Made by a program: the position numbers and the translations under genes. The notes under the pieces were generated by a model. The model was not told the origin of the DNA. It ran no database searches and saw only the letters and a list, made by a program, of their open reading frames with translations. Shown here one piece after another: positions 1-9,754 of a stretch of 64,000 bases of DNA; positions within the stretch are counted from its first letter, which is position 1, and every line of letters begins with the position of its first letter. This DNA is from Paraprevotella xylaniphila YIT 11841 (GTDB taxonomy: Bacteria; Bacteroidota; Bacteroidia; Bacteroidales; Bacteroidaceae): positions 1-64,000 of the forward strand of contig NZ_GL883824.1 in assembly GCF_000205165.1 (NCBI RefSeq), given 5' to 3'.

Positions 1-40
1 CTAACTTTTGGGGGGCAGTTCACATCTGGCGGGGATTGGC

Positions 41-1276
41 TTATTCTTCAGCCTCCGGTTCAAATATATTGTAAAGCGGCACGCGCCAGAAACCTGCATC
101 GCGGTACCATTTCAAAGAAGTGAAAAACCGCATCATCAACATATCATAACCCGGTTGCAAAAGCTGAGATACCTTCGGGGGCACATAGGTACTCAAACCG
201 CTAAACGCGCCATCCTTTATCGGGATTTCCGGCATCGCGGTATAATCGTTTACCGTACTGTAATCACCATGATCTTTATAAACCACCGCCTCGTCCAAAA
301 TATTCCTGATTTTCGGGACGTAAGGACTCGAAAGCCCTACACTGTCCACCCATTCTCCATAATCATATAATGGAAAGCCCGTCTCGAACATCTGTAAACC
401 GTCACGGTCCACCTTCATCAAATGATACTGCACTGCCTCATCCTGAAACAAAGAATCCATATACAAGGCCAAGGCATCCATCTGCGAAAGATCTGAAACA
501 CTGATGGATACGAAATCATCCCACTCCACATCGTTATTCTGGAAATGTTTCATATAAGCCTGGGCAGCACGTGCCAACCCGGCCGCATCCATCTTCAGCA
601 GATAGGGTAAAGCCTTGTCATAAGGGAATCCCTCTGCCGGAATGGAGTTGGGAGCCGCAAGGAAATAATGCGCCCGGTCTTTCAGCTCATACACCGTCTC
701 CATATTGGCCATCAAACAAGCGTCGAACATGACCATATCCATATACGGACACCCCTCAAGAGCCTCACGTATATCCGTAATATTCATGCTGTAGCCATTT
801 TCTTCATCTCCGAAAGCACGCTTTCTTACCGTATCCGGCGTATAAAGGCTGCCGTTGGCATGAGAAGAGAACGCAACGCCTTTTCGTTGGGCCGGATACA
901 ACGTAAAGACATCATTGATGACTTCCTTCATCACTTCCGGGTCCACCGAATACTGGTCGGGATAAGTCTTCACAGTCGTCTGCTGCACTTTTCCGCTATT
1001 GTCTTTCCCTATCAGGTATAATGTCGGCACCGAACTGATGTCGGCATACACCAACACATTGGCATTGATGTCGGATTTACCGTATCCGATTTTCATATCA
1101 CTGATGTTGGCATTCAAATACTGTTTCAAATCGTTCTGCCCTACCATATATAAAAGGTATGTGGCTTCTTTGGGTTGGTCCGCGTCAGGCCCTCCCTTGT
1201 CCGTATCGTCCTCGCAGGCTGCGCACACACACACCATCATTAACGCTCCAATATACCCTTTTATCCTAAGCTTCAT
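41..1276 (-). CDS. Clostripain-family (C11) cysteine peptidase, surface lipoprotein
   Basis: 411 residues. The N-terminus is a lipoprotein signal ending in VCAAC (lipid Cys21), followed at once by acidic EDD, a pattern tied to surface export in Bacteroidota. The body matches peptidase C11: His139 in SSHANGS and Cys187 in MFDACLMA form the expected His/Cys dyad of this caspase-like fold, which cleaves after Arg or Lys in characterised members. The role is inferred to be extracellular protein processing or nutrient proteolysis. The gene is separated from the upstream GH43 gene by 171 bp holding its own promoter (TAnnTTTG box 28 bp upstream of the ATG), so it is probably transcribed alone. Family assignment is firm; substrate is unknown. 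Confidence 0.88.
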   Translation of the reverse strand: MKLRIKGYIGALMMVCVCAACEDDTDKGGPDADQPKEATYLLYMVGQNDLKQYLNANISDMKIGYGKSDINANVLVYADISSVPTLYLIGKDNSGKVQQTTVKTYPDQYSVDPEVMKEVINDVFTLYPAQRKGVAFSSHANGSLYTPDTVRKRAFGDEENGYSMNITDIREALEGCPYMDMVMFDACLMANMETVYELKDRAHYFLAAPNSIPAEGFPYDKALPYLLKMDAAGLARAAQAYMKHFQNNDVEWDDFVSISVSDLSQMDALALYMDSLFQDEAVQYHLMKVDRDGLQMFETGFPLYDYGEWVDSVGLSSPYVPKIRNILDEAVVYKDHGDYSTVNDYTAMPEIPIKDGAFSGLSTYVPPKVSQLLQPGYDMLMMRFFTSLKWYRDAGFWRVPLYNIFEPEAEE

Positions 1277-1303
1277 AGCTATACGTTTTTTTCATCTATT
1301 TCG

Positions 1304-1334
1304 CAAAGGTACTAAAAATGGAATACAATCCAAA
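1304..1334 (-). promoter_or_regulatory. Promoter of the clostripain gene
   Basis: On the minus strand a TACCTTTG box (1304-1311) lies 19 bp from a TTTG box (1331-1334). This fits the Bacteroidota sigma-ABfr consensus of -33 TTTG and -7 TAnnTTTG. The predicted transcript starts just upstream of the ATG at 1276. Confidence 0.7.
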
Positions 1335-1390
1335 TCTTTTAAGCAAAAAAAGTGACACGGCAAACTGACGAAAAAACAAAAGGAAGACGG

Positions 1391-1438
1391 AAAATCAATC
1401 TCAGCCGAACGATTTCTCATTCTCCTGAGATTGACCCA
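1391..1438 (-). repeat. Intergenic element, copy A, with inverted repeat
   Basis: Positions 1395-1425 match 39433-39463 at 28 of 31 bases. This copy also has perfect 10-bp inverted arms, TCAATCTCAG at 1395-1404 and CTGAGATTGA at 1425-1434, around a 20-base loop. It lies 22 bp after the GH43 stop codon and upstream of the clostripain promoter. Function unknown: it could be a transcript-end structure or a dispersed repeat. Confidence 0.6.
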
Positions 1439-1447
1439 AGGCTTTTT

Positions 1448-2455
1448 TCACTCTGCAGAAACAAGCGGCCAGCCCTCTTCATCCCATGTCATTTCCCGAA
1501 AAAATAATTTACTGGCTCCATCATCCGAACGGCTGTAACCATGGGCCATGAAATAATCTTTTCCATCGAAATGATAAGCCGCACTATGCCCGATGGCCAC
1601 AAATTCATCACTGTAGTCTACGACCAGGCTTCCTCCGCCTCGCGTCAGTTCCCTTCCGTCTTTATCCACATAAGGGCCGGTCACCCGGGCGGAACGGCCC
1701 ACCACAACCTTGTAATCGCTCTTCAGCCCCCGGCAACAGAAATCATAGGACACAAACAAATAATAATAACCGCCATGCTTAAAGATGAACGGGGCCTCGA
1801 CGGAATTTACGGGATGCGAAGGTATGTCGGAAGCCCCCTCGAACTGGCGTGTGCATATTGTGTACAATTTTTCCGGTTTCAAAGTAGAAGTCAAATCCTC
1901 GGTCAACCGTACCAATTGGATACCTCCCCAAAAGGATCCGAATGCCATCCAAGGGTCTCCCTTTTCGTCTACGACGATGTTCGGGTCGATGGCATTAAAG
2001 TTGTCATGGGAATGCGACACGATAACCGCGCCGGTATCCGTCCACGGTTCGTCAGATGCCGGACTCAAAGTACTGCGATAGGCATGGCCAATGGCAGAAG
2101 TGTTCTTTCCGAAAGCGGAACAAGAATAAAAGAGATGATAATTCCCCTTATAATAAATGATATCCGGTGCCCACGTATGCCCTTTATACTCTGGGATACT
2201 GTCCATTGCCCACTGCGGGGGAGCCGGAAAAACACCGTGCCGGATTGTCCATTCGGATAAGTCTTTCGACGAGAAAGACGAAACGTTGTGTCCTGTAGAA
2301 TAAAGATAATATGTATCTCCTTCTTTCGCCATGACAGGGTCATGTACCAACGGTTCGCGCACTACGCGCCCTTTACGGGCACCCTCTCCTTGTTGGGCAT
2401 AACCGCCCATCAACGCAGAAAAGCCCAACATGCCTATAAACAATGTTCTTTTCAT
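1448..2455 (-). CDS. GH43-family glycosidase, probable endo-1,5-alpha-arabinanase
   Basis: 335 residues with a signal peptide ending near GGYA/QQ. The five-bladed propeller of glycoside hydrolase family 43 is indicated by the catalytic base Asp39 (HDPVM), the pKa-tuning Asp157 (IDPNIV) and the acid Glu220 (VEAPF), plus a late IGHSAA motif that carries the metal-associated His in arabinanases. Motif spacing and HTWAPD fit the endo-arabinanase subfamily (GH43_5 type). The role is inferred as periplasmic or secreted hydrolysis of arabinan. It follows the dihydrouridine synthase gene by 30 bp with no visible promoter of its own, so it may be the last gene of that run, an odd partnership. No SusC/SusD pair is adjacent. 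Confidence 0.85.
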   Translation of the reverse strand: MKRTLFIGMLGFSALMGGYAQQGEGARKGRVVREPLVHDPVMAKEGDTYYLYSTGHNVSSFSSKDLSEWTIRHGVFPAPPQWAMDSIPEYKGHTWAPDIIYYKGNYHLFYSCSAFGKNTSAIGHAYRSTLSPASDEPWTDTGAVIVSHSHDNFNAIDPNIVVDEKGDPWMAFGSFWGGIQLVRLTEDLTSTLKPEKLYTICTRQFEGASDIPSHPVNSVEAPFIFKHGGYYYLFVSYDFCCRGLKSDYKVVVGRSARVTGPYVDKDGRELTRGGGSLVVDYSDEFVAIGHSAAYHFDGKDYFMAHGYSRSDDGASKLFFREMTWDEEGWPLVSAE

Positions 2456-2485
2456 GAAATAAGATTAATGATTTCGATAACTATT

Positions 2486-3427
2486 TTAATATCCGCTCAA
2501 AAGTTGGAAGACGGCTTGTGTATAATCCGCTACTTTCTGTACCTTATGAATTTTCTTGCGGCATTTACGGTCACCTTCGGGATATATATATTCCCAAAAA
2601 GCTTTCATCTTCGTCAGCAGTTGCTTCTCGCCCCCTTCGAGTGTCTGGACATAATGGTCCAGCAAATCCGCATGCAACGCCCGCAAGGACGACATGCGCC
2701 GCTCCATGCTCCACGCCGCGCCCTCATGGTATTCGATAGCTACCCAAGGGGCTGCCAACAACCCACGTCCCATCATGACGCCTTCCAAAAAGGGCATTCC
2801 CCGCTGTAATTCACTAAGAAACTCTACCGTCGTGACATCGCCGTTATAAACTACCGGATGACGGCATTCACGGGCAAAACGAAGAAAAGCCTCACGGTCG
2901 CATACCCCCTTATATTGCTGCCGCCCTGTTCTTGCATGCACCACCACCCGGGACAAACGAGTCTCATTCAACACAGGAAGAAGCTCCATGCACTCTGCCG
3001 CATTCTCATATCCCAAACGCATTTTTACGGAAAAAGAGATGTCCGGATAGCGTTCCACGACCTGTAACAATCCTCTCACCCGTTCAGGTTCAGGCAGGAG
3101 ACCGCACCCCTTTCCCTTTTTCACCAACATGGGAAAAGCGCACCCCATATTTAAATCCACCTCCTGATACCCATAGGAGACTACCTGATCCAGAATCAGC
3201 TCTGCCTCTTCGGCCGAAGCCGCTATGATTTGAGGAACAAGATGCCCCACTTTGTTTGCATCCGGATGCAAATCACGTACATCCTTTCTTCTCAGGCCAC
3301 CGTGCTCCCAACGGATGAAAGGTGTGTAATACACATCCACTCCACCGAAGTGTTTCTCAAAAGCATTGCGGTAAGGAGCCTCCGTAAGCCCCTGCAAAGG
3401 AGCCATATATATCTTTAATCTTTCCAT
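2486..3427 (-). CDS. tRNA-dihydrouridine synthase
   Basis: 313 residues. FMN-dependent enzyme that reduces uridine to dihydrouridine in the tRNA D-loop. Diagnostic motifs: MAPLQGLTEAPYR at the start of the barrel (residues 8-20), catalytic Cys96 in NMGCAFPM, the FMN/RNA-binding SVKMRLG (about 133-139), His164 in VVHARTGRQQY and the YNGDV strand. Which uridines it targets cannot be read from sequence, so no DusA/B/C letter is given. It begins 2 bp after the stop of the TPR gene, so the two are co-transcribed. Confidence 0.88.
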   Translation of the reverse strand: MERLKIYMAPLQGLTEAPYRNAFEKHFGGVDVYYTPFIRWEHGGLRRKDVRDLHPDANKVGHLVPQIIAASAEEAELILDQVVSYGYQEVDLNMGCAFPMLVKKGKGCGLLPEPERVRGLLQVVERYPDISFSVKMRLGYENAAECMELLPVLNETRLSRVVVHARTGRQQYKGVCDREAFLRFARECRHPVVYNGDVTTVEFLSELQRGMPFLEGVMMGRGLLAAPWVAIEYHEGAAWSMERRMSSLRALHADLLDHYVQTLEGGEKQLLTKMKAFWEYIYPEGDRKCRKKIHKVQKVADYTQAVFQLLSGY

Positions 3428-3429
3428 AT

Positions 3430-4707
3430 CTATTTTTCCGGTTTCTTTATATCCCGTATAATACGTTCCATTTCATCGAATTCCGCTCCCTTGTTCTGAT
3501 TCAGGTAAACTTGATACAACAAAGGCGCCCAACGGGAAGCCTTGTCCGGAGACAACCGACGCACCTGTTCCAAAGGCTCCTCTGCCAATGCGTAATACGT
3601 CATCATTTCCTTTCTGTATTTCCGATATGCGACACTTTTCAACTCTGATTTTTTCATCGCATCGGAAGAAGCCTTGGCCATATTGCAATAAGCCAGCCCC
3701 TTAAAATAATTGGCCTCAATATTCATGCTGTCCAAAGTCAGAACCACATCACAATTAGCTATACAATTCTTATAGTCATCTTTACGCATGTACACCAATG
3801 CCTTTGCATACCAGAACAAAGCATTCTTCGGGTCGTATTGTATCATCCGGTCTGCAAACAACAACGCTTCGTCGTATTTCCCCTTACGGTTCAGAAACTC
3901 CTGCAAACTGGTGAAAAAATATGTATGGTCAGGGAAGTTCACAATCCCCCTTTTCAATTCCTTCACCCAAGCTGCAGTATCATTCAAAGCCAAGTGCGAC
4001 CTACAAAGATACTCCTGCACATACTGTTGGTTCTTGGAGTAACGCAAAGCCGTCGGAGCATAACGTATCACGCCGTCGTAGGCCCCGATATGGTATCCCG
4101 TGGCTATAATCCAATAGGCCACACGAGAATACATCGTATCCGTCTGATTCAAGAAGTCACTCTTCAATGCCGGATATTCGGCCGAAGACAAATATAAATC
4201 CAAGAACCGGAATGCTTCCGTATAATTCTTCTTTCTCGAATAGAAGCGTCCGCCATTCAATAAATTGGCACGATGTTCCAACAGCCTCTTACGAACAGAC
4301 GAACGGAACTTGAAACGCCCTTTGTACTCTGAAGACAACTCTACGGAATCACATTTCTCGAAATATTTATAGGCATTGTAGATACTATTATAATAAAGCA
4401 CCGTATCGTACGCACGTTTCAAATAGATTTTTTCATTTTCAATGTCATTCAACCTGCACTGCACCAATGCCGCCGTATAATAAAGTTCTGCACGCTTCAC
4501 CACTTTTTTCTCGCCGGACAGCGCATCCATCAGGCTCTTCTCTGCGGCATCCAACCGCTCCCTTACCTTCTTGGCCTCATCTCCGTTCTCCTCGTATCTG
4601 GCGTTCTTAATGGTTTTACGCGCTTCACGAACCACATTGGCACCGTCCGACGTCTGACAACAAACCCCGAACATACAAACCGTTGCCCAAAAACTCAATC
4701 TACTCAT
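3430..4707 (-). CDS. Exported TPR-repeat protein
   Basis: 425 residues with an N-terminal signal segment (cleavage near DGA/N) and helical TPR-like repeats, clearest around residues 260-330 (YDEALLFADRMIQYDPKNALFWYAKALVYM). No enzymatic motif. TPR arrays are protein-docking scaffolds; location is inferred periplasmic. It lies 84 bp downstream of another TPR gene and 2 bp upstream of the dihydrouridine synthase gene. A partial GGGTG/CACCC pairing in the upstream gap is too weak to call a terminator. The partner protein is unknown. Confidence 0.75.
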   Translation of the reverse strand: MSRLSFWATVCMFGVCCQTSDGANVVREARKTIKNARYEENGDEAKKVRERLDAAEKSLMDALSGEKKVVKRAELYYTAALVQCRLNDIENEKIYLKRAYDTVLYYNSIYNAYKYFEKCDSVELSSEYKGRFKFRSSVRKRLLEHRANLLNGGRFYSRKKNYTEAFRFLDLYLSSAEYPALKSDFLNQTDTMYSRVAYWIIATGYHIGAYDGVIRYAPTALRYSKNQQYVQEYLCRSHLALNDTAAWVKELKRGIVNFPDHTYFFTSLQEFLNRKGKYDEALLFADRMIQYDPKNALFWYAKALVYMRKDDYKNCIANCDVVLTLDSMNIEANYFKGLAYCNMAKASSDAMKKSELKSVAYRKYRKEMMTYYALAEEPLEQVRRLSPDKASRWAPLLYQVYLNQNKGAEFDEMERIIRDIKKPEK

Positions 4708-4791
4708 CCTATATAAAACAAAAGGGTGATGCCCACACTTTCATTGAACACCACCCCAATTCTTTCTTACTTTGTCATTATCTCCTACCGA

Positions 4792-5982
4792 TTACTTGAG
4801 ATAAGTATCCATCTCTGCTTCTTTAGCCTTCTCCCCGGTAATGTAATACACCGTCTTCAGACGCGAAGCCCACCTTTGCGGATTGTCAGGCTCAAGTTCC
4901 TTGACTTTCAGGAAGAACGGTTCTGCTTTCTTATACCAATCTTTCACTTGCGCGATTTTAGCATCGTATTCAGCTTTCTTCAGATTTTTAGTTTTACCGA
5001 TTGCTTCATTGATGCCATATCCTGTATTACAGCAACATACACCGGCATTGTAATAAGCATCCGTAAAAGTAGGATCTATCTCCGTACTCTTCTCAAAGAA
5101 CGGAAGGGCTTCCTCGAATTTCTCCTGACCAAACAATACTACACCTTTTGAATAATTGGCAATCTTGTTGTTTGGGTCGGCAGCCAAAAGACTGTTGGCA
5201 AACTCCAACGAAGCCGCATCATTCTTCTTTTCGGTGTAATAAGCCAACAAATTCTGGGCTATCACTTCATCTGCTGCTGCATACTTCTTCGAAGCGTCAA
5301 TCCATTGGGCCGTATCACCCTTTTCCAGAAGTGTCATCAAATGTAACTGCTTTACCGTCTTGGCTTCCTTGTCATACTTCAATGCCTCTTCCAAATGAGT
5401 AGCGACCTTATCGAAATCCTTACCCTGGTAAGCTGCCAGACAGGCATAATAAGCTACCTGATTTTTGTCAAACACACTATCGTTCAACACCTTCGGTTCA
5501 TCAGCCACCAGTTTATGATTCTGCGGATAAGTCAACCATGCATCGTATGCTTTATAAGCTCCCGCAAAATTCTGATTTTGGAAGTCAAACTGACCGACGT
5601 ACATCAAGAAAGTACGGAACTTCATCAAGTTGCCTTTGTTCTTTTCCGCATATTCCTTTTTCTCGTCATACTCGTTGCATTTTTCGTATGCGTCCAGACA
5701 AGCATACAGGTTTTTAGCAAACTTTGCCGTATCCAAAGGCTGGTGAGCAGCCGCTTTGTTCAGTTCATCTGCAAAAAGCCTTTGGTACAAATCTCCCTGA
5801 ACATCCCAAGCCAAAGCCATGTCTTTGGTTTCTCCGCTGTTCAAAGCTTCGGTCAACAACGTCTGGGCTTCCTCTATTTGATTGTTGTTAATCAATCCCT
5901 GAGCTTTTTTCACCAGTCTGTTCTGCGCGAAAGCACCGGTTGAAGCAACCAGCAATGCAATTGATAATACGTATTTATTCAT
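4792..5982 (-). CDS. Periplasmic TPR-repeat protein downstream of gyrA
   Basis: The start is placed at 5982 because the protein then begins MNKYVLSIALLVASTGAFAQ, a clean signal peptide cut at AFA/Q. The frame is open 10 codons further, up to the end of gyrA. This gives 396 residues. TPR units are visible, the best being KFEEALPFFEKSTEIDPTFTDAYYNAG near residue 300. No catalytic motif. It follows gyrA with a 26-bp gap and may share its transcript. The composition (Lys/Ala/Asn-rich, acidic) suits an abundant soluble periplasmic scaffold. Specific role unknown. Confidence 0.78.
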   Translation of the reverse strand: MNKYVLSIALLVASTGAFAQNRLVKKAQGLINNNQIEEAQTLLTEALNSGETKDMALAWDVQGDLYQRLFADELNKAAAHQPLDTAKFAKNLYACLDAYEKCNEYDEKKEYAEKNKGNLMKFRTFLMYVGQFDFQNQNFAGAYKAYDAWLTYPQNHKLVADEPKVLNDSVFDKNQVAYYACLAAYQGKDFDKVATHLEEALKYDKEAKTVKQLHLMTLLEKGDTAQWIDASKKYAAADEVIAQNLLAYYTEKKNDAASLEFANSLLAADPNNKIANYSKGVVLFGQEKFEEALPFFEKSTEIDPTFTDAYYNAGVCCCNTGYGINEAIGKTKNLKKAEYDAKIAQVKDWYKKAEPFFLKVKELEPDNPQRWASRLKTVYYITGEKAKEAEMDTYLK

Positions 5983-6008
5983 AACTTTATAAATTAAAAG
6001 TTTTAAAC

Positions 6009-8576
6009 TCATTCATTCGTTTCAGTCTCTTCGTCACGGGACTCTGAAACCGATGCATCAGAACTGCCTTCCAACTCATCCATTACCGGAGCCACACCGT
6101 CACTCAACATTTCCGTCTCTTCTTCTTCGTCCTCCGTCTGTACCTTGCATACGCTACTGATTTGGTCATTGCGCTTCTCAAGATTAATCAAACGGACACC
6201 TTGCGTGGCACGTCCCATAATACGGACATCAGCCACTTTCAAACGTATCGTTATACCGCTCTTGTTAATAATCATCAGGTCGTTCTCGTCCGTCACGACT
6301 TTGATAGCCACCAACTTACCGGTTTTCTCCGTGATGTTCAGTGTCTTCACACCCTTCGCCCCCCGGTTCGTCACACGATAATCCTCTATGTCCGAACGTT
6401 TGCCATAGCCTTGCTCGCTGACCACCATAATGGTTTCCGTCTGCGGGTCGTTCACACATACCATGCCTACCACTTCGTCGCTACCGTCCTCGTCGATAGT
6501 CATACCTCTCACACCAGTAGCCGTACGTCCCATGGCACGCACTTTGCTTTCGTGGAAACGAATGGCACGACCGTTCCGGTTGGCGATGATGATTTCATTC
6601 TCGCCATTGGTCAGGCGCACACCGATGACACGGTCGTCTTCACGAATCGTAATGGCATTGACACCATTCGCACGCGGACGGGAATACTCCTGCAAACAGG
6701 TTTTCTTGATGATACCGTTCTTCGTGCAGAACACCACATAATGCGAACGGCAAAATTCCGCATCGTTCAGGTTCTTGATACGCAAACAAACATTGATAGC
6801 GTCATCCGGGTCTATATTCAACATATTTTGGATGGCACGTCCCTTAGAGTTCTTGGCACCTTCCGGTATTTCATATACTTTCATCCAGAAACAGCGCCCT
6901 TTCTGCGTGAAGAAGAGCATCGTGTTGTGCATCGTGGCAGGATAGATGTATTCCACGAAGTCCGTATCACGCGTGCTCGTTCCCTTGCTGCCCACGCCGC
7001 CACGGGCCTGTGCCCGGAACTCAGCCAAAGGCGTACGCTTGATGTATCCCATGTGGCTGATGGTAATGACCATCTCGTCGTCAGCATAAAAATCTTCAGG
7101 ATTGAATTCTTCGCTCGAATATACGATTTCCGAACGCCGCTCGTCACCGAACTGTTCTTTGACCTCAATCAATTCATCCTTGATTACTTTCATGCAAAGG
7201 TCTTCATCACTCAGTATCTGTTTGAAATATTCGATTTGTTTCAACAGTTCATCGTATTCGTTGCGCAACTGTTCCTGCATCAAGTTGGTCAACTGACGCA
7301 GACGCATCTCCACGATGGCCTTGGCCTGCACCTCGTCCAACTCGAAACGGCTCATCAAACCTTCGATGGCGGCCTGCGGATTCTGGGCGCTGCGGATAAT
7401 ATGCACGACCTCGTCGATGTTGTCACTCGCAATAATCAAACCTTGCAAAATATGGGCACGTTCTTCCGCCTTGCGCAAATCATACTGCGTCCGACGGATG
7501 ACCACATCATGACGATGGTTCACAAAGTTAGAGATACAATCCTTCAGGGACAACAAACGCGGACGCCCTTTCACCAAAGCGATGCAATTCACGCTGAAGC
7601 TCGTCTGCAACGGGGTCATCTTGAACAATTTGTTCAACACGACATTTGCGTTGGCGTCGCGTTTCACGTCCACCACGATACGCATGCCTTCACGGTCGGA
7701 TTCGTCATTGGCATTGCTGATGCCTTCAATCTTCTTTTCGTTTACCAAATCGGCAATCTGTTTGATCAGCTCCGCTTTGTTTACCCCGTAAGGAATCTCC
7801 GTAATGACAATCTTGTCATGATTCTCTCCCGGCTCTATCTCAGCCCGTGCGCGCATGACCACACGTCCGCGTCCCGTCTCGTAGGCTTCGCGCACGCCCT
7901 GCATGCCGTAAATAAAGCCCCCGGTAGGGAAATCAGGAGCCTTGACATGCTCCATCAGCCCGTCGATGTCGATGTCGCGGTTGTCTATATAAGCCACACA
8001 GGCATCAATGACTTCTCCTAAATTATGCGTGGGGATGTTAGTGGCCATTCCCACTGCGATACCACTGGCACCGTTTACCAACAAGTTCGGTATTTTTGTC
8101 GGCATAACCGTGGGTTCCCTCAACGTGTCGTCGAAGTTGTTCATCATGTCCACGGTTTCCTTTTCCAAGTCATCCATCATCGCTTCGCCCATCAACTGCA
8201 GGCGAGCCTCTGTATAACGCATGGCAGCAGCACTATCCCCATCGACGGAACCGAAGTTTCCCTGACCGTCCACCAACGTATAACGCATGCTCCATTCTTG
8301 TGCCATACGCACTAATGCGCCATAAACGGAAGAATCTCCATGCGGATGATACTTACCCAACACTTCTCCTACAATACGGGCGCATTTCTTATATGGTTTG
8401 TCGTGCGTGTTACCCAATTCCCTCATTCCATAGAGAATGCGGCGATGCACAGGTTTAAATCCGTCGCGCACATCAGGCAAAGCACGGGATACGATTACGG
8501 ACATTGAATAGTCGATATACGATTTACGCATCTCGGTTTCAATGTTCACCTTTATTATTCTGTCTTGGTCTAACAT
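6009..8576 (-). CDS. gyrA: DNA gyrase subunit A
   Basis: 855 residues, full length. The breakage-reunion domain carries catalytic Tyr121 (MRYTEARL) and a quinolone-determining region [13 protein letters not shown] (77-89) with Ser82 intact. The C-terminal pinwheel follows from about residue 490, with a GyrA-box-like QARGGVG at 524-530 and repeated blades such as [11 protein letters not shown] and GVKTLNITE. The QARGGVG box rather than ParC-like features supports gyrase. The acidic tail (EEEETE to ETETNE) is usual in this subunit. With GyrB it introduces negative supercoils using ATP. It ends in TGA, which shows TGA is a working stop in this genome. Confidence 0.96.
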   Translation of the reverse strand: MLDQDRIIKVNIETEMRKSYIDYSMSVIVSRALPDVRDGFKPVHRRILYGMRELGNTHDKPYKKCARIVGEVLGKYHPHGDSSVYGALVRMAQEWSMRYTLVDGQGNFGSVDGDSAAAMRYTEARLQLMGEAMMDDLEKETVDMMNNFDDTLREPTVMPTKIPNLLVNGASGIAVGMATNIPTHNLGEVIDACVAYIDNRDIDIDGLMEHVKAPDFPTGGFIYGMQGVREAYETGRGRVVMRARAEIEPGENHDKIVITEIPYGVNKAELIKQIADLVNEKKIEGISNANDESDREGMRIVVDVKRDANANVVLNKLFKMTPLQTSFSVNCIALVKGRPRLLSLKDCISNFVNHRHDVVIRRTQYDLRKAEERAHILQGLIIASDNIDEVVHIIRSAQNPQAAIEGLMSRFELDEVQAKAIVEMRLRQLTNLMQEQLRNEYDELLKQIEYFKQILSDEDLCMKVIKDELIEVKEQFGDERRSEIVYSSEEFNPEDFYADDEMVITISHMGYIKRTPLAEFRAQARGGVGSKGTSTRDTDFVEYIYPATMHNTMLFFTQKGRCFWMKVYEIPEGAKNSKGRAIQNMLNIDPDDAINVCLRIKNLNDAEFCRSHYVVFCTKNGIIKKTCLQEYSRPRANGVNAITIREDDRVIGVRLTNGENEIIIANRNGRAIRFHESKVRAMGRTATGVRGMTIDEDGSDEVVGMVCVNDPQTETIMVVSEQGYGKRSDIEDYRVTNRGAKGVKTLNITEKTGKLVAIKVVTDENDLMIINKSGITIRLKVADVRIMGRATQGVRLINLEKRNDQISSVCKVQTEDEEEETEMLSDGVAPVMDELEGSSDASVSESRDEETETNE

Positions 8577-8715
8577 TATTTATATCTGTTACTATTATAA
8601 ATACCACTTGCCAAAAAGCATGTAAAATTACTACTTTTTGAGAGAATACGAAAGAAAACAGCCAAAAATTAATGGTTTACCCAGAAAAGACAAAGCCAGA
8701 AAAAGCAAAGAAAAA

Positions 8716-8752
8716 GTAAAAAGGCCGCAGGCATACTGAACACCCACGGCCT
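8716..8752 (-). terminator. Terminator after the exported 319-residue protein
   Basis: Minus-strand hairpin with arms AGGCCG and CGGCCT (8722-8727 and 8747-8752) and a partly paired interior, followed by a T-rich run (complement of 8711-8722). Confidence 0.65.
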
Positions 8753-8772
8753 CTCATCCCAGCCACGCCGGC

Positions 8773-9732
8773 CTATTTCTCAAACACCAAATCTTCAGAA
8801 ACGAAGCATTCTGCCATGCCTTCTTCCCGAACTATCCGTATTTCGCTGAAACTGATTGTCCCGTCCGACGGAGCATAAGTCATCACAGCCTGATAGGTAT
8901 TGCCGTCACGACCGCCGACAAACTCCACCGTAGCCTTGTTTCCTTCTCCCTTCCACGAGATGATGGAACATTCGTCGACTTGCAGCGACGCACCGCTACC
9001 GTAGCCCACATACACCGTGCCGTAGCATTTGATGCCGTTGCTCAAGGCATCCATCCCGTCTACCGACTTGCCGGGGAAGTCCAAGATAAGCTTGCCCTCC
9101 AGGTTCGTGCCGCCCAATGTCCAGACACCTTTAAAAGGCGTAGATATCGTCGCGGGCCTGGGCGGAAGAGGCACGTTGCGGAACTCCACGAAGCTGTCGT
9201 GGTAACCGTTGTCGAACGTGGTGAGCCTCAACTGGCACAGGCTCATCTTCGTGCCTTGTCCCGGCACGTCGAAAAGGGCGTAAACGCACTTCACCGGCAC
9301 GCCGGGTTCGAAATCGAAATCCCCGTTGCCCAACGAGGTCACGGCATTGCCCACGATGCTACGGCCGGCATATTCCGCCCCGTCCGCACCGAACGCTTTC
9401 ATCTTGTCGAACGAATAGACGCGCACGGTCTTATCACCTTTGTTCGTAATGACAAAATCCAACCCGCAGAAATCTTCCTGCCACGTCACGCCCTTGTAGT
9501 CTACTGCAAACCCTTTCAGGTTGTTGGACACGGTCGTCCCGCCGGGAGCCACCGTCCCCGCCGCGTCTCCTTCCGCCGTGCCTGCTTCTGCGCCTGTGCC
9601 CAAAACCTTGTCCACTTTCTTTTCTACCTGTTCCAAGGCCTTCCCCAACTTCTTAAAGAATTGCGCCTCGGCAGGCTCCGGAAAGCATGCGAGCACCACG
9701 GCCAAAGCCGATATGAAAACCTTACTTTTCAT
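8773..9732 (-). CDS. Exported protein of unknown function
   Basis: 319 residues from the ATG at 9732, chosen because the protein then starts with a signal peptide (MKSKVFISALAVVLACFPEP, probable cut at AEA/Q). The open frame extends 14 codons upstream but those overlap the previous gene. VVLAC could also act as a weak lipobox (Cys16). An amphipathic helix (FFKKLGKALEQVEKKVDK) follows the signal, then a beta-rich region from about residue 75 to the end with no recognised motif. It lies 22 bp after the small lipoprotein gene, so the two form an operon closed by a hairpin terminator. Function unknown. Confidence 0.7.
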   Translation of the reverse strand: MKSKVFISALAVVLACFPEPAEAQFFKKLGKALEQVEKKVDKVLGTGAEAGTAEGDAAGTVAPGGTTVSNNLKGFAVDYKGVTWQEDFCGLDFVITNKGDKTVRVYSFDKMKAFGADGAEYAGRSIVGNAVTSLGNGDFDFEPGVPVKCVYALFDVPGQGTKMSLCQLRLTTFDNGYHDSFVEFRNVPLPPRPATISTPFKGVWTLGGTNLEGKLILDFPGKSVDGMDALSNGIKCYGTVYVGYGSGASLQVDECSIISWKGEGNKATVEFVGGRDGNTYQAVMTYAPSDGTISFSEIRIVREEGMAECFVSEDLVFEK

Positions 9733-9754
9733 CGCTGTCCGATTCTGATTTTGA

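Noticed and set aside
4708-4791. GGGTG/CACCC pairing between the two TPR genes as a terminator
   Set aside because: Short, widely spaced and without a T run on the transcribed side.
8305-8350. Gly86 in GyrA at the place of E. coli Asp87, which could suggest quinolone resistance
   Set aside because: Gly here is, as far as I recall, the normal residue in Bacteroidales GyrA, and the key Ser82 is unchanged.
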